Position numbers and translations under genes: made by a program
Notes under the pieces: model-generated
Database searches by the model: none
The model's input: the letters and a program-made list of their open reading frames with translations, nothing else
Told to the model about the DNA's origin: nothing
Source of the DNA: Aureimonas sp. AU20
GTDB lineage: Bacteria; Pseudomonadota; Alphaproteobacteria; Rhizobiales; Rhizobiaceae
Length of the DNA: 64,000 nucleotides
Reading direction: 5' to 3'
NCBI RefSeq assembly: GCF_001442755.1
Contig: NZ_CP006371.1
Coordinates: 1-64,000 of the forward strand
Shown here: in pieces, positions 1-9,200 of the stretch
Layout: each line of letters starts with the position of its first letter
Numbering within the stretch: position 1 is the stretch's first letter

Positions 1-40
1 AAACGCTCTAGCATGAGCGAGCTGCATCGGAAATGTCGAA

Positions 41-241
41 TTAGTTCTCAGTTCCATCTGACAAGGAACTGAATTGGAATTAAGTCAGAACCGACCTGGA
101 ACCGATTCGGAACTCACTTCCTTCTGGACAGCATGCTAGTTCTCAGCTAGTTCCTTTTGGCTTCTGTGTCGGTTCGTGGTCGCTTTCTGGTAACCACATT
201 TCGGCATCATGGCTGTTGCGAACCGTAAGGGAACTGAGAAG
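41..241. promoter_or_regulatory. GGAAC-box region upstream of parA (possible operator or parS)
   Basis: The leader is full of GGAAC/GTTCC words. AGTTCTCAGTTCC lies at 43-55, a variant AGTTCTCAGCTAGTTCC at 138-154, and the reverse orientation GGGAACTGAGAA just before the parA start at 229-240. More GGAAC words occur at 65, 98 and 109. Repeated boxes directly before parA are typical of sites bound by a partition protein for autoregulation or centromere function. Which role applies here is inferred. Confidence 0.45.
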
Positions 242-919
242 ATGCCGGTGATTGTCCTGTGCTCAACAAAGGGTGGCGTTGGGAAATCCACAACTGCTCT
301 CCTGCTTGCGCAGGTGTATGCTGAGGCCGGATCGAACGTGACATTGATCGACGCCGATCCCAACCAACCACTTGCCACCTGGGCTTCACGCTTTGCGAAG
401 AGCGTTCCGAAGCGTCTCGAGATAATCGGTGACGTCACCGAGGAAACGGTCGTTGAAGTGATTGACGATGCGGCTGAGCGCAAACCGTTTGTGATTGTCG
501 ATCTTGAGGGATCGGCAAACGTGACCGCGAGCTATGCAATCTCACGCGCCGACCTAGTCCTGATCCCAATGCGCGGGAAACAACTCGACGTAGATCAGGC
601 GGCAAGGGTGGTTTCACTGATCGAGCGGGAAAGTAAAGTTTTCAGGCGCCAGATCCCTTACCGGGTTATGTTCTCGATGATCGGTATGATCCAGAGCCGA
701 GAGCAGAAGCACATCCGCACAACGCTCGATGAGAAGGGCATTCCGGTGTTGGATAGCGCTTTGTTCGAACGTGCAGCCTTCAGCGCTATCTTCCAGATTG
801 GCGGCACGATATTCGACCTAACTGTCGAGGATGTCTCTAATCCAAAAGCGGCTCAAGAGAACGCAACCGCTGTTGCCCAGTCCGTGATTGCAGCTCTCAA
901 CGAGGAGAACGCACGATGA
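242..919 (+). CDS. parA: ParA-family partition ATPase
   Basis: This is a small ParA/MinD-type P-loop ATPase of 225 residues with no N-terminal HTH, as in type Ib-like plasmid partition systems. The deviant Walker A motif KGGVGKST is at about residues 10-17. A DADPNQP switch segment follows near residue 38, and the hydrophobic strand FVIVDLEG is the Walker B equivalent. I chose ATG 242 over an in-frame ATG at 209 because the GGAAC box GGGAACTGAGAA lies between them and homologues usually begin one or two residues before the first strand. The stop overlaps the next start (ATGA at 916), so translation is probably coupled. It should segregate the replicon together with the following small protein. 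Confidence 0.93.
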   Translation: MPVIVLCSTKGGVGKSTTALLLAQVYAEAGSNVTLIDADPNQPLATWASRFAKSVPKRLEIIGDVTEETVVEVIDDAAERKPFVIVDLEGSANVTASYAISRADLVLIPMRGKQLDVDQAARVVSLIERESKVFRRQIPYRVMFSMIGMIQSREQKHIRTTLDEKGIPVLDSALFERAAFSAIFQIGGTIFDLTVEDVSNPKAAQENATAVAQSVIAALNEENAR

Positions 920-1251
920 GCCGTGAACGCATCCCCCTAGATCTGCCAGACGTCACAAGCTTCCGACCGCGGACTGAACGTCCCGCCCTACCGTCACCAG
1001 AGGTGGTTAAGGCTGCGGAGAAGGCAGGTTTCCGAACTCGACATGCTCCCATGCCGAACGCGAAGGCCGAACCCACGAAAGAAGCCTTCGATGCTCGCGC
1101 GCTTCGCCGTTCGAACCGCACTGCCAAACTCAATATCGCGACGTCGCCAGAGGTGCGGGAGCGCTTCTGGAGACTGGCTCAGCAACATGACCTTTTATCC
1201 GGAGAAGAAATGCTCGTCGCATTGATGGATGCTTTTGAGCAGGCCTCGTAA
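916..1251 (+). CDS. Small partition partner protein (ParB-like role)
   Basis: This 111-residue basic protein overlaps parA by 4 bp and lies 12 bp before repA, the usual place for the small DNA-binding partner of a short ParA. The N-terminal half is Pro/Arg-rich and probably disordered. The C-terminal segment from about residue 70 (NRTAKLNIATSPEVRERFW onward) resembles a ribbon-helix-helix fold, with one strand followed by two helices. I do not recognise a named family. The partition role is inferred from position and from the C-terminal pattern. Confidence 0.6.
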   Translation: MSRERIPLDLPDVTSFRPRTERPALPSPEVVKAAEKAGFRTRHAPMPNAKAEPTKEAFDARALRRSNRTAKLNIATSPEVRERFWRLAQQHDLLSGEEMLVALMDAFEQAS

Positions 1252-1263
1252 GGAATCTCTTCG

Positions 1264-2328
1264 ATGTCAAAGATTGATAGCGTCAGTCTGTCCGACAAGC
1301 TCGGAGCCATTCGCGACGAAGATTTACTCGCTGAATTAAGAGAGTTCGAGGGTCGCAGCACCTACGCTATCATGGTCAAAGAGCTGACGCGCCGACAGGG
1401 CAAACGCGATCGGGAGGCGAAGGCTGCACAAGCTATCGAGAAGCTCCCGGTTGGCGTCCGTCGGCGCGCTCGCGCTCGTATCCAAGTCGAAAGCGAGAAG
1501 CCATCAGCCGATTATCTCCGGTTTCTCCCAACCCCTCTAGCCATCTGCAGCCTACCTTATCGAGCGCTCCCCGCAGATGTGACACGCTACGAGCGCCGAC
1601 AGGGCAAAATGTCCTTGGTGGTTTCGTCCGGCACACTCATGGCTCCGAACGGAGAGTGGACTCCTCAGCCGGTTCCCTGGGGACCGAAGGCGCGTCTGAT
1701 AATGGCTCACCTCTCAACGGAAGCTCTACGGAACCAGAGCTCCACCGTAGAGACTGGCGCATCGTTCTCGGAGTTTATGCGCGAGATCGGCTTCGAGCCG
1801 ACCGGAGGCAGGGAAGGGAACATCCGCCACTTCAAGGACCAGCTTAGGGCCTTGGCCGCATGCCGTATGACGTTCGGTGCGTGGGATGGCCACCGCTCCG
1901 CGACGATGGAGATGAAGCCGCTTGAGAAGGTCGAGCTTTGGTACGAGGGCCATCCGGATCAACGCAGCCTTAGTCCCAACACTATCCAGTTCTCCGAGAG
2001 TTTCTATAACCAGCTGAAGAAACATGCTCTGCCTATCGACGTTCGGGCTTTGAAGGCCTTCTCGAACTCTGCGCGCAAGCTCGACCTACTTTTCTGGATC
2101 ACCTATAGGGCCACCCGCCTAGACGAACCCCTGATCCTAGACTGGAAACCTCTGAAGGAACAGTTCGGAGAGGGGATCTCGCGCGACCGGAAATTCCGCG
2201 AGCAGCTCACCGAGGATCTTGCTGCTATCAAAGAGGTTTTTCCAAAACTCCAGATAAAGGTCACCACACAAGGGTTGGAGATGAACCCTACGGACCCCTC
2301 CCTTTTAGCTCTTCCAAAAAAACGTTAA
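1264..2328 (+). CDS. repA: Plasmid replication initiator RepA
   Basis: This 354-residue protein matches the plasmid-encoded RepA family (PF04796-like). It has a YRALPADV segment, a GGREGNIRHFKDQLRAL segment that reads like a winged-helix recognition region, and the conserved stretch LPIDVRALKAFSNSARKLDL followed by LLFWITYR. ATG 1264 is preceded by AAGGA. The gene ends about 20 bp before the first iteron, which fits an initiator acting on the adjacent origin. It is the third gene of the parA, partner, repA cassette and may share its promoter. The exact incompatibility group cannot be read from the sequence alone. Confidence 0.88.
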   Translation: MSKIDSVSLSDKLGAIRDEDLLAELREFEGRSTYAIMVKELTRRQGKRDREAKAAQAIEKLPVGVRRRARARIQVESEKPSADYLRFLPTPLAICSLPYRALPADVTRYERRQGKMSLVVSSGTLMAPNGEWTPQPVPWGPKARLIMAHLSTEALRNQSSTVETGASFSEFMREIGFEPTGGREGNIRHFKDQLRALAACRMTFGAWDGHRSATMEMKPLEKVELWYEGHPDQRSLSPNTIQFSESFYNQLKKHALPIDVRALKAFSNSARKLDLLFWITYRATRLDEPLILDWKPLKEQFGEGISRDRKFREQLTEDLAAIKEVFPKLQIKVTTQGLEMNPTDPSLLALPKKR

Positions 2329-2346
2329 ATTTCAGCACTTTAAGTT

Positions 2347-2583
2347 CGCATGTTCGGGGGCACCCCCTAAAGAACTCACGCATGTCCGGGGGCGCATAGC
2401 CCCACGCATGTTCGGGGGCGGCCTAATATAAGACAGGTCAAACAAAATCAGTGACTTATATAAACATTACGCATGTTCGGGGGCGCTTCCACGCATGTTC
2501 GGGGGCGGTTGGTCTGAGTGACACGCATGTTCGGGGGCGCTCGTACGCATGTTCGGGGGCGCTTCCACGCATGTTCGGGGGCG
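2347..2583 (+). repeat. Iteron array, probable oriV
   Basis: Eight direct copies of the 17-mer ACGCATGTTCGGGGGCG occur, starting at 2345 (first two bases degenerate), 2378 (one T to C change), 2404, 2469, 2491, 2523, 2545 and 2567. Three adjacent pairs are spaced 22 bp, or two helical turns, which places the copies on one DNA face. An AT-rich stretch at 2421-2468 between copies three and four could be the unwinding element. The position directly after repA supports an initiator-binding origin. Confidence 0.88.
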
Positions 2584-2960
2584 CCCCTATATAAGGAACA
2601 GAAATATTCAGAAACGTCTCCAGAAAACCACCTTCAGAATCCTGTCAGAATCCCAGAAATACAGCTTCGATGAAAAAACCTGTGAAAAGCGAATAACGGG
2701 CCAAGGAATGCATTCCATAAATTTTTGCGAGCCGGAGGTGCCTTCCCCTACGAACGAGCGCCTACAGCCATTTTCAAGAGAATTAGACGTATCCCACGGT
2801 AGACCGCCTCACATTCTTCTCGAATCCGGAAAATAAGCCGTTCAGAGAACGAATGGTTGCGAAGCGGGTGCTCCGGATCATGCAGCATCCGACCGATTTA
2901 CCACCGCCGGCAGTTCCGTGATCCACTGGATAAGCGATCAATTTTGTATCGATCAGGTCG
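2584..2960. other. Gap after the origin
   Basis: This gap is AT-richer than its surroundings and has several CAGAA(A/T) words between 2600 and 2670. An open frame running 2549-2836 begins inside an iteron and has no family pattern, so I do not call a gene. No clear terminator was seen. Confidence 0.5.
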
Positions 2961-3881
2961 TTAGTCCTCCTCGCCCCAGATTTCGTCCATGAACCGCTTC
3001 TCTTCCTCCCAGGTGGTTGGGGCGTAAGGTCCCGCTGCCTGGGCCATGGCGAGGACCGGAGCCAGGCGGTCGCGGATGCGGATGGGGTCGCAGATCTCGC
3101 GCGCTGGCATCGTCAGGGCGGGGTCGAAGCTTGAGTTGCTGAACCGCGTCCCGGCGGGGTTGCACCGAATAAGCGTGCCGCTCGCAAGGGCCATCTGGAC
3201 GCTGTGGTGCAGGTGCCCGTGCACCCAAAGATCGATCCGACCGGTGTCGAGGAGAGGAGACAGATCGGAGGCGCCGTTGCCGGCCAGGAAGGTGCCGTGG
3301 TCCTGCGGCGGCACGCAGTCGGGATGGGGGGCGTGATGCGTGACGACGACGAGCGGCTCGGGTCCGGTGTGGGCGTCGATCAGCTCGACGAGGCGTGCCC
3401 GCTCGATCCGGTGCTGCGCAACGGTGGCGCCGATCGTCAGCAGGGCCGTGCCGGGTCCGTGTTCGACTTCCTGTTCGACCCGGATCGCTTCGCCGGTCTC
3501 TCCGTCCGGCTTCACCGTGTCGCCGGCGAGCGCGTAGTCGCTCCACAGCGTCGTGCCGACGAAGCGGCATCCCGCCAGCGTCACCGCATCGCCCTGCAGG
3601 AGGGTGACCCCGTAAGCTTCGGCAGCTTTGCGGGCAGCGGGCAACCGCTCGCCCAGCACGCTGTTCCAGTGCTCGTGGTTGCCCAGCACGCAGACCACGG
3701 GCTTGTTCCCGGCCAGGCGCCGCAGGACGCGGAAGCCGTGCGCGGGATCGGCGCGCCAGACGTCGCCGGCGCAAACCAGGACGTCGAAGTCGGGGGGCGT
3801 GGGGGCGAAGGCATCGGGGTGGGGAAGGGTCTCCAGATGGAGATCGGACAAGATCCAAAGCCGGGCGATCGTGTTGGTCAT
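2961..3881 (-). CDS. Calcineurin-like metallophosphoesterase
   Basis: This 306-residue protein carries the metallophosphoesterase motif series in order: SDLHLE near residue 12, GDVW near 39, GNHEHW near 67, THHAPHP near 180 and GHLHHS near 220. Together these form the dinuclear metal site. No signal peptide is visible, so it is likely cytosolic. The substrate cannot be inferred; relatives hydrolyse phosphomonoesters, cyclic nucleotides or nucleic acids. Its start is 5 bp after the stop of an unknown upstream gene on the same strand, suggesting a two-gene unit. Confidence 0.88.
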   Translation of the reverse strand: MTNTIARLWILSDLHLETLPHPDAFAPTPPDFDVLVCAGDVWRADPAHGFRVLRRLAGNKPVVCVLGNHEHWNSVLGERLPAARKAAEAYGVTLLQGDAVTLAGCRFVGTTLWSDYALAGDTVKPDGETGEAIRVEQEVEHGPGTALLTIGATVAQHRIERARLVELIDAHTGPEPLVVVTHHAPHPDCVPPQDHGTFLAGNGASDLSPLLDTGRIDLWVHGHLHHSVQMALASGTLIRCNPAGTRFSNSSFDPALTMPAREICDPIRIRDRLAPVLAMAQAAGPYAPTTWEEEKRFMDEIWGEED

Positions 3882-3886
3882 CCGCG

Positions 3887-4318
3887 TTATCCGATGGCGT
3901 GGGGGGCGGCGGCTCTCACCAGCGCCCTTGTTCCGCTTCGAGGCGCCTCGGATCGCGTCCGACGTCGGTCGCTGGACCGGCCTCGACGGGCGGGTACCGA
4001 CGCAAGCGGTTTGTCACCGGCGCGACGCTCAAAGAGCGGCATCAGGGCATCGTGGTGTCGGCCACGCAATGGCCACCCGAGAGCGATGCGGCCGTCGTCG
4101 ACGCGGGAGGGGAGGGCGGATCCGCCGAACGGCCGGATGCTCGGCGCGCGGTCGCACACAGAGGCGGACAGGGGGAAGGCGGAGCGCTGTTCATCCTCGG
4201 CCTGCAGCATGAGCCCTCGTCCTTCCATCCAGGCCAGGCAAAGCGTAGCGGCTGACGGTTCTTGGCGCCATCCGGATCGGCGCGCGATGCGATGCATCAG
4301 CGGCATCGTGGACGCCAA
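3887..4318 (-). CDS. Hypothetical protein upstream of the phosphoesterase
   Basis: An open frame of up to 143 codons starts with TTG at 4318; ATG alternatives are at 4306 and 4297. Its stop is only 5 bp before the metallophosphoesterase start, which is the main argument that it is real. The first 100 residues look like a folded protein (segments MLQAEDEQRSAFPLS and GRIALGWPLRGRHHDAL), and the tail is Arg-rich. I do not recognise the family. Overlapping frames on both strands are also open in this GC-rich stretch, so confidence is low. Confidence 0.4.
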   Translation of the reverse strand: MASTMPLMHRIARRSGWRQEPSAATLCLAWMEGRGLMLQAEDEQRSAFPLSASVCDRAPSIRPFGGSALPSRVDDGRIALGWPLRGRHHDALMPLFERRAGDKPLASVPARRGRSSDRRRTRSEAPRSGTRALVRAAAPHAIG

Positions 4319-4406
4319 GGTTCGGGCCCAATCGGAGCGATGCGGTTGAGAGAACGAGACAGGGAGGGAGAGGGGGAACTTCGTTCAGGAGAGAGAGGAA
4401 GACCCC

Positions 4407-5009
4407 ATGCCCTGTTTGGCCTTTTTGGAACCGCATGAACTGGCGATCGAAGACCTGTCGGTGGACGGCAGCCTGTTGTTTGACGAGGAGGATCTGCGCT
4501 CGCTTGATGATGCGCGTCTGTGTGCCTACGCAATGGGGTACGCAGGCACGGCGGGCACGTTCCACGACGCTCCGGATCCCTACGCTCCGACGTATTGGGT
4601 GTACGCGATCTGCCGACCGGATGGGACGCCGTTCTATGTCGGGATGACGACGTGTCTGGAGCGTCGCTGGCAGGAGCATCGCGCCAGCATCGACGAGTTG
4701 CCAAAGTTGCGTGAGGATCTGGCCGGTGAGCCCAATCCTCACGCCGACACGATGCTGAGGTATCGTCGGATCCAGCAGATCGCGACCCATCTCGCAGACG
4801 GCACGGGGCCGATCTTCCGGCAGCTGGGCGAGGCGGGGTCGTGCAAGGAAGTGCTGGCGCTGGAAACGACCTGGGTGCACCGGATGACGGCACAGGGGCA
4901 CAAGCTTCTGAACCCCGGCGCACACCGCGCCATTCCCAAGCACTACCGCAGCCATCGCCGCTACGAGCGGAAGTACCATTGCGACGCCGCTCAGGCCGGG
5001 ACGCGGTGA
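4407..5009 (+). CDS. GIY-YIG-like nuclease domain protein
   Basis: This 200-residue protein contains YWVYAICRPDG then PFYVGMT near residues 62-78, followed by LERRWQEH. This is the layout of a GIY-YIG domain, with VYAI...YVG in place of GIY...YIG and the catalytic Arg in ERRW. A Glu in LALETTWVHRM near residue 153 could be the metal ligand, and the end NPGAHR fits the domain's closing Asn. The first 50 residues are acidic and unrecognised. ATG 4407 follows a GAGAGAGGAAG purine tract. A role in DNA cleavage or repair is inferred from the fold only. Confidence 0.65.
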   Translation: MPCLAFLEPHELAIEDLSVDGSLLFDEEDLRSLDDARLCAYAMGYAGTAGTFHDAPDPYAPTYWVYAICRPDGTPFYVGMTTCLERRWQEHRASIDELPKLREDLAGEPNPHADTMLRYRRIQQIATHLADGTGPIFRQLGEAGSCKEVLALETTWVHRMTAQGHKLLNPGAHRAIPKHYRSHRRYERKYHCDAAQAGTR

Positions 5010-5093
5010 GCAATCCCATCCGACCGGTTCGGGATGGGCATCGGGGCAGGGAATGGGCCAGGGAACGGGACGGTGGAAAGCGCTTTCGCCGTC

Positions 5094-5822
5094 TCAGTCG
5101 CTGGCGCGGGCAAGCGTCTCGAGAGCGGCGGCGAACTCGGCGGCGAGGAGGGGCTCGCAGCGTTCCGCCTCCTCACGCCGTTGACGGGCTCGCATCCTCT
5201 CCTCGACCCACCGCTCGGTCGCCTCGTGCAACCCGGCAGACGCGCCAGCCTGAACCGGGTTCTCGGGGTGACCACCGCCCGCTTGGTGAAGGGCGACCTG
5301 CACCAGCATGGCCAGGCGTCCCACCGCCTCCGGTTCGTCGGCCCGGTCAACAGGCTGGAGCATGCGCTCGACGATGTGAAGCAGGGGGAGCGACCCATGC
5401 TTTATCCAACCCTCCAGAACAAAGCGCAGGTGCAGGGACACGGATGCCAGTTCGTCGAACCCGACGCGGCCATCGGCATCGGTCTGCAGGCTGAGAACGC
5501 TCGCCATGCGCTCGGCGCCCATCCCGAAAGCGGCTTGCAGGATGGCGGGATCGAACACGTCGATCGCACCCTGGTCAGAGGCATGCAGTCCGATGCGTCG
5601 CTCGCGAAGAGCTTGATCGATCCAGCGATCGCAACGAGGGCCGACGGGGCCACGCTCGGGCATCAGCCAGACGAAGCACTTGGTGTCGTAACGCGAGTCA
5701 AACCCGCACGTGATCTCATGCTCGTCCGCGAAGGCGAACGCCCCGCCTTCTCCCGTTTCCTGGCAGACACCGGGCTCGCCACGAGCAAATCGCCGATAGG
5801 CGTCGATGGCAGCGTCCTGCAT
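5094..5822 (-). CDS. Hypothetical protein, 242 residues
   Basis: I chose ATG 5822 because AAGGAAGGAG lies 7 bp upstream; the frame stays open to 5921 but without a comparable ribosome site. The product is helical and acidic with no signal peptide or membrane segment. It contains a Trp/Cys-bearing strand pair (ITCGFDSRYDTKCFVWLM) and a long C-terminal helix rich in Arg and Glu. I do not recognise the family. It lies upstream of the oriT-like region and points away from traA, so an accessory mobilisation role is possible but unsupported. Confidence 0.55.
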   Translation of the reverse strand: MQDAAIDAYRRFARGEPGVCQETGEGGAFAFADEHEITCGFDSRYDTKCFVWLMPERGPVGPRCDRWIDQALRERRIGLHASDQGAIDVFDPAILQAAFGMGAERMASVLSLQTDADGRVGFDELASVSLHLRFVLEGWIKHGSLPLLHIVERMLQPVDRADEPEAVGRLAMLVQVALHQAGGGHPENPVQAGASAGLHEATERWVEERMRARQRREEAERCEPLLAAEFAAALETLARASD

Positions 5823-6117
5823 GCGGTGGCTCCTTCCTTTTCCGTCCGGTTCCCGCTGCGCCTCTTCGGGCTCGCTCGGACGAGCAGCGAAGAGGGCCCT
5901 GACATTGCGACGCATCAGCACGAGCGGCGTGTCGAAGAGGCTCGCTCGCCAGGTGCTTCTTTCCTGTTTTCTTGGCCGATCTGATGGAGGTTTGGAAGCC
6001 GCTCAAAGGGTGTTTCGCCGCGATCCCGGCGACGCATGCCGTGCCTCGCAGGACCCTGCTGTTTCCTCTCTTCTGCCTTTTCCTAGCGGTCTCTCCGGAG
6101 CGGAGCGACCGCTTTCA

Positions 6118-6194
6118 AACGGAGACCGCTTCGCGGTCGCGCTGGTATCTAGTAGCGAAGCTAATAGCGCACTTAGCTGTTGCTTTTCGCAACA
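6118..6194 (-). other. oriT: oriT-like site: hairpin plus RSF1010-type nic core
   Basis: Read on the minus strand, a perfect 6-bp hairpin TGTTGC-GAAAA-GCAACA (6194-6178) is followed after two bases by TAAGTGCGC (6175-6167). The RSF1010/R1162 origin has the same order, an inverted repeat and then TAAGTGCG with the nick before the next C. The predicted nick is between 6168 and 6167. A second GCGACCGC/GCGGTCGC inverted pair lies at about 6106-6140. The site is 60-90 bp upstream of the relaxase gene. The match is from memory of the nic core and was not tested. Confidence 0.68.
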
Positions 6195-6254
6195 GACCCT
6201 TGCTAGGCTTCAAAACATGCCGCTGACGCGGCCTTTTCGCGTTTTGGGTACGGT

Positions 6255-9200
6255 TTGGCGATCTACAGTTTCCGCCAGTCTGCGATTTCGGGGGGGTACG
6301 GCCAATCGGCCGTGGCCGCTGCTGCCTATCGTCACTCCGTTCGTATGGAACGTGAGCGCGGCAATCAGATCGAAGATTATTCCCATAAGAAGGGGACCAT
6401 TCACTCCGAGATCGTCCTCCCGCCCAATGCGCCAGGCTGGCTGCTATCGGCACTGCACGTTCGGACCTACGATCCAGACTCCGCTGCCAACCGGGTCGAA
6501 GGCCCAGCCGCCGCTGTGGCCTCCGAGGCTCTTTGGAATGCGGTCGAGACCGGGGAGAAGCGGCGGGACGCCCACTACGCCACGGAACTGGTTCTGGCGC
6601 TTCCGGTCGAGCTGACGCGCGAGCAAAACATCGAACTCGTTCGCGCCTTCATCGAGCAGAACTATTCCGCCAAGGGGCGGGTTGCGGATTGGGCCTATCA
6701 CCTTCCGGAAGGGCGCGAACACAATCCCCATGTTCACATCCTTTCGACCGTCCGACCTCTAACAGAACAGGGGTTTGGACCGAAGGCGACGATTGCCTAC
6801 AACGAAGATGGAGAGCCGCGCAAAACCGCCCGGGGCGATGTGGTCTACGAGAAATGGTCGGGGACCAAACCCGAGCTTTATGCGATGCGCGCGTCCTGGG
6901 CCGAGGAGGTGAACCACGCTCTCTCGATCGCAGGTTACGACATCACCGTCGATCATCGCTCCTTCATGGAACGCGGCATCCACGAAATCGAGCCGACGCT
7001 CCACCGCGGCAAGACCCATCACATGCGGGAGATCACCCCCGAGCATGAGGTTCCCAAGTTCGATCAGGAAGACCGCGCCGCGAACTTCCAGGCGTTCTGC
7101 CAGAACCCCTCCCTCGTGCTCGAACACATCACCCGCGAGCAGTCGACTTTCGACACCCGCGACATCGCCAAGGTGCTTCACCGCTACGCCGGTCGAGGAA
7201 ACGACATCCAGGGCCTGATGCAGCAGGTCGGAATGCTCCCCGAACTGGTGACGGTGCAGGCTCAAATCCACGATCCCGAAAGCGATCGTATCGTCCAGCG
7301 CGAGCGCTTCACCACCACCGCCGTTCTGGAACGCGAAGCCCTTTTGCAGGAGCGCATCCACTCCCGCCATCATGACCACAGCTTCGCTGTCGCGCCCGAG
7401 GTTCGCGAGGCCGCGTACCTTCGATCCGAGGAAGCCCAGGGTTTCTCCTACTCGCCCGAGCAACGGGCCGCCATCGAGCGCCTGACCCGGGACGAAGGCG
7501 TCGGCGTCATGGTTGGCATCGCGGGCGCCGGCAAGTCCACTGTCATGCGCGCGGTCAACGAGATCTACCACTCCGAGGAAACCCGTGTTTGGGGCGCGGC
7601 GCTGGCGGGAAAAGCCGCTGACAATCTCCAGCAGTCTTCCGGCATCGCGAGCCGAACCCTGGCCTCCTGGGAAAGCTCATGGTCGCGTGGCTTCGATCAC
7701 CTGAACAAGGGCGACGTGTTCGTCATCGACGAGGCCGGAATGGTCGCGTCCGCGCAGATGCTGCGGGTGATGGAACGCCTGGACGAGTTCGGCGCCAAGG
7801 TTCTCCTCGTCGGTGACGCTCGCCAGCTCCAACCGATCGAAGCCGGTGCCGCCTTCCGGTCCATCGCGCATGAGGTCGGCTACGTCGAACTGACCGAGGT
7901 TCGCCGTCAGGAACGCGACGATCATGCCCAGGCCAGCGTCCTGTTCGGCGCGGGGCAAACTCGCTCCGCGCTGAGCATCTACCATGGCAACGACGCGTTC
8001 CAGTTCCACGAGACCGCCAGCAGCGCCTATCAGTCCGCCATCGAAGGCTGGAAACATGATTGGACTGCCGGCGCCGATGTCGTGATGTTGGCTCACACGA
8101 ACCGGGACGTGTTGGCTCTGAATGCCTTGGCTCGCGAAGCCATCAGGCTCGATGGTGGTCTCTCTGACGGCGAGCGCTTCGTGACCGCGCGGGGCGTGCG
8201 CGAGTTCGCGGTTGGCGATCGCGTGCTCTTCCTCGAAAACGACCGACATCTCGGCGTTCGCAACGGCACGATCGGCGTCGTGGAAGAAATCGTGGAAGGC
8301 CGCCTCGGCGTGTCGGTGCCGGATCGTCTGGAGCCCGTCACCGTGTCGCGGGAGGGCTACAACAACATCGACCACGGCTACGCCACGACGATCCACAAGT
8401 CGCAGGGCGCCACACACGACCGCGTGCATGTCGTCGCCAGCGGAATGATGGACGCCCAGCTCTCCTATGTCGCCCTATCGCGTCATCGTGAGGAGGTCAC
8501 GATGCACGTTCCGCTGGATGCCTTCACGCATCCCTCGCGGTCAGAACTGGCGACCCCCGATTACGCCCTCAACCGTCTGGCCATGGACCGGCTGAAGGAC
8601 ACCTCGCTCGATTACGCCCCTACGCTCGACTACACGCAAGCCAGACAGGCTCTGGATGAGCGTCGGGCCTACGAGCAAAGCCTGGCCGGTCGCTTCGATG
8701 CCTTCCTCGAACAGCGGGGCTTGCCGCATCCCTCCGACGTGCTCCAATCCGTGCGCGAGTTCGCGAACCAGTTCTTTGAACAAAGGCGTGCTATTCCCGC
8801 GCACGAGCAGATCCGAGTTCCGACGGAACGGGCCATTCCAGAACGCGACCCTTCGCATCAGTTCGAACCCGGCGAGGATCTGCGTCATGCCCTGAACCGC
8901 CTGGAGCATGTTCAGTCCCATTCCGCCGCCATGAACCACGAGGGCCTGGCACGGCGCTCGGCTTTCTTCACCGCTGAAAACGAGCTGACGCGATCGGTCA
9001 CGGCCGAGCCGCTTCGCGCCTATGCGGAGACGGTCGCCGCGATCGTTCCGCCCTCTCTCGTCGTGTCGATCGGTCCCCACCTTCCCGACGCGCAAGACGA
9101 GCCTCGGTTGGCGCACCTGTCGCCGCCGGTTCTGGACGCTCTCCAGGCGAATTGGCGTGACGTCCACGCGGTCTCGCGAGGGACCTGGGAGCTTGGCCTT

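Noticed and set aside
2345..2583. CRISPR-like appearance of the repeated 17-mers
   Set aside because: The copies are only 17 bp long with 5-15 bp between most of them, no unique spacers of constant size, and no cas gene in the window. They are iterons.
2549..2836. 95-codon frame beginning in the iterons
   Set aside because: It starts within an iteron, has no ribosome site and no protein-like pattern.
3204..4349. Long plus-strand open frame of 381 codons
   Set aside because: It lies antisense to the metallophosphoesterase, whose motifs are complete, and shows only low-complexity GC-rich residues.
5034..5984. Plus-strand frame of 316 codons
   Set aside because: It is the shadow of the minus-strand gene 5094-5822, which has a strong ribosome site.
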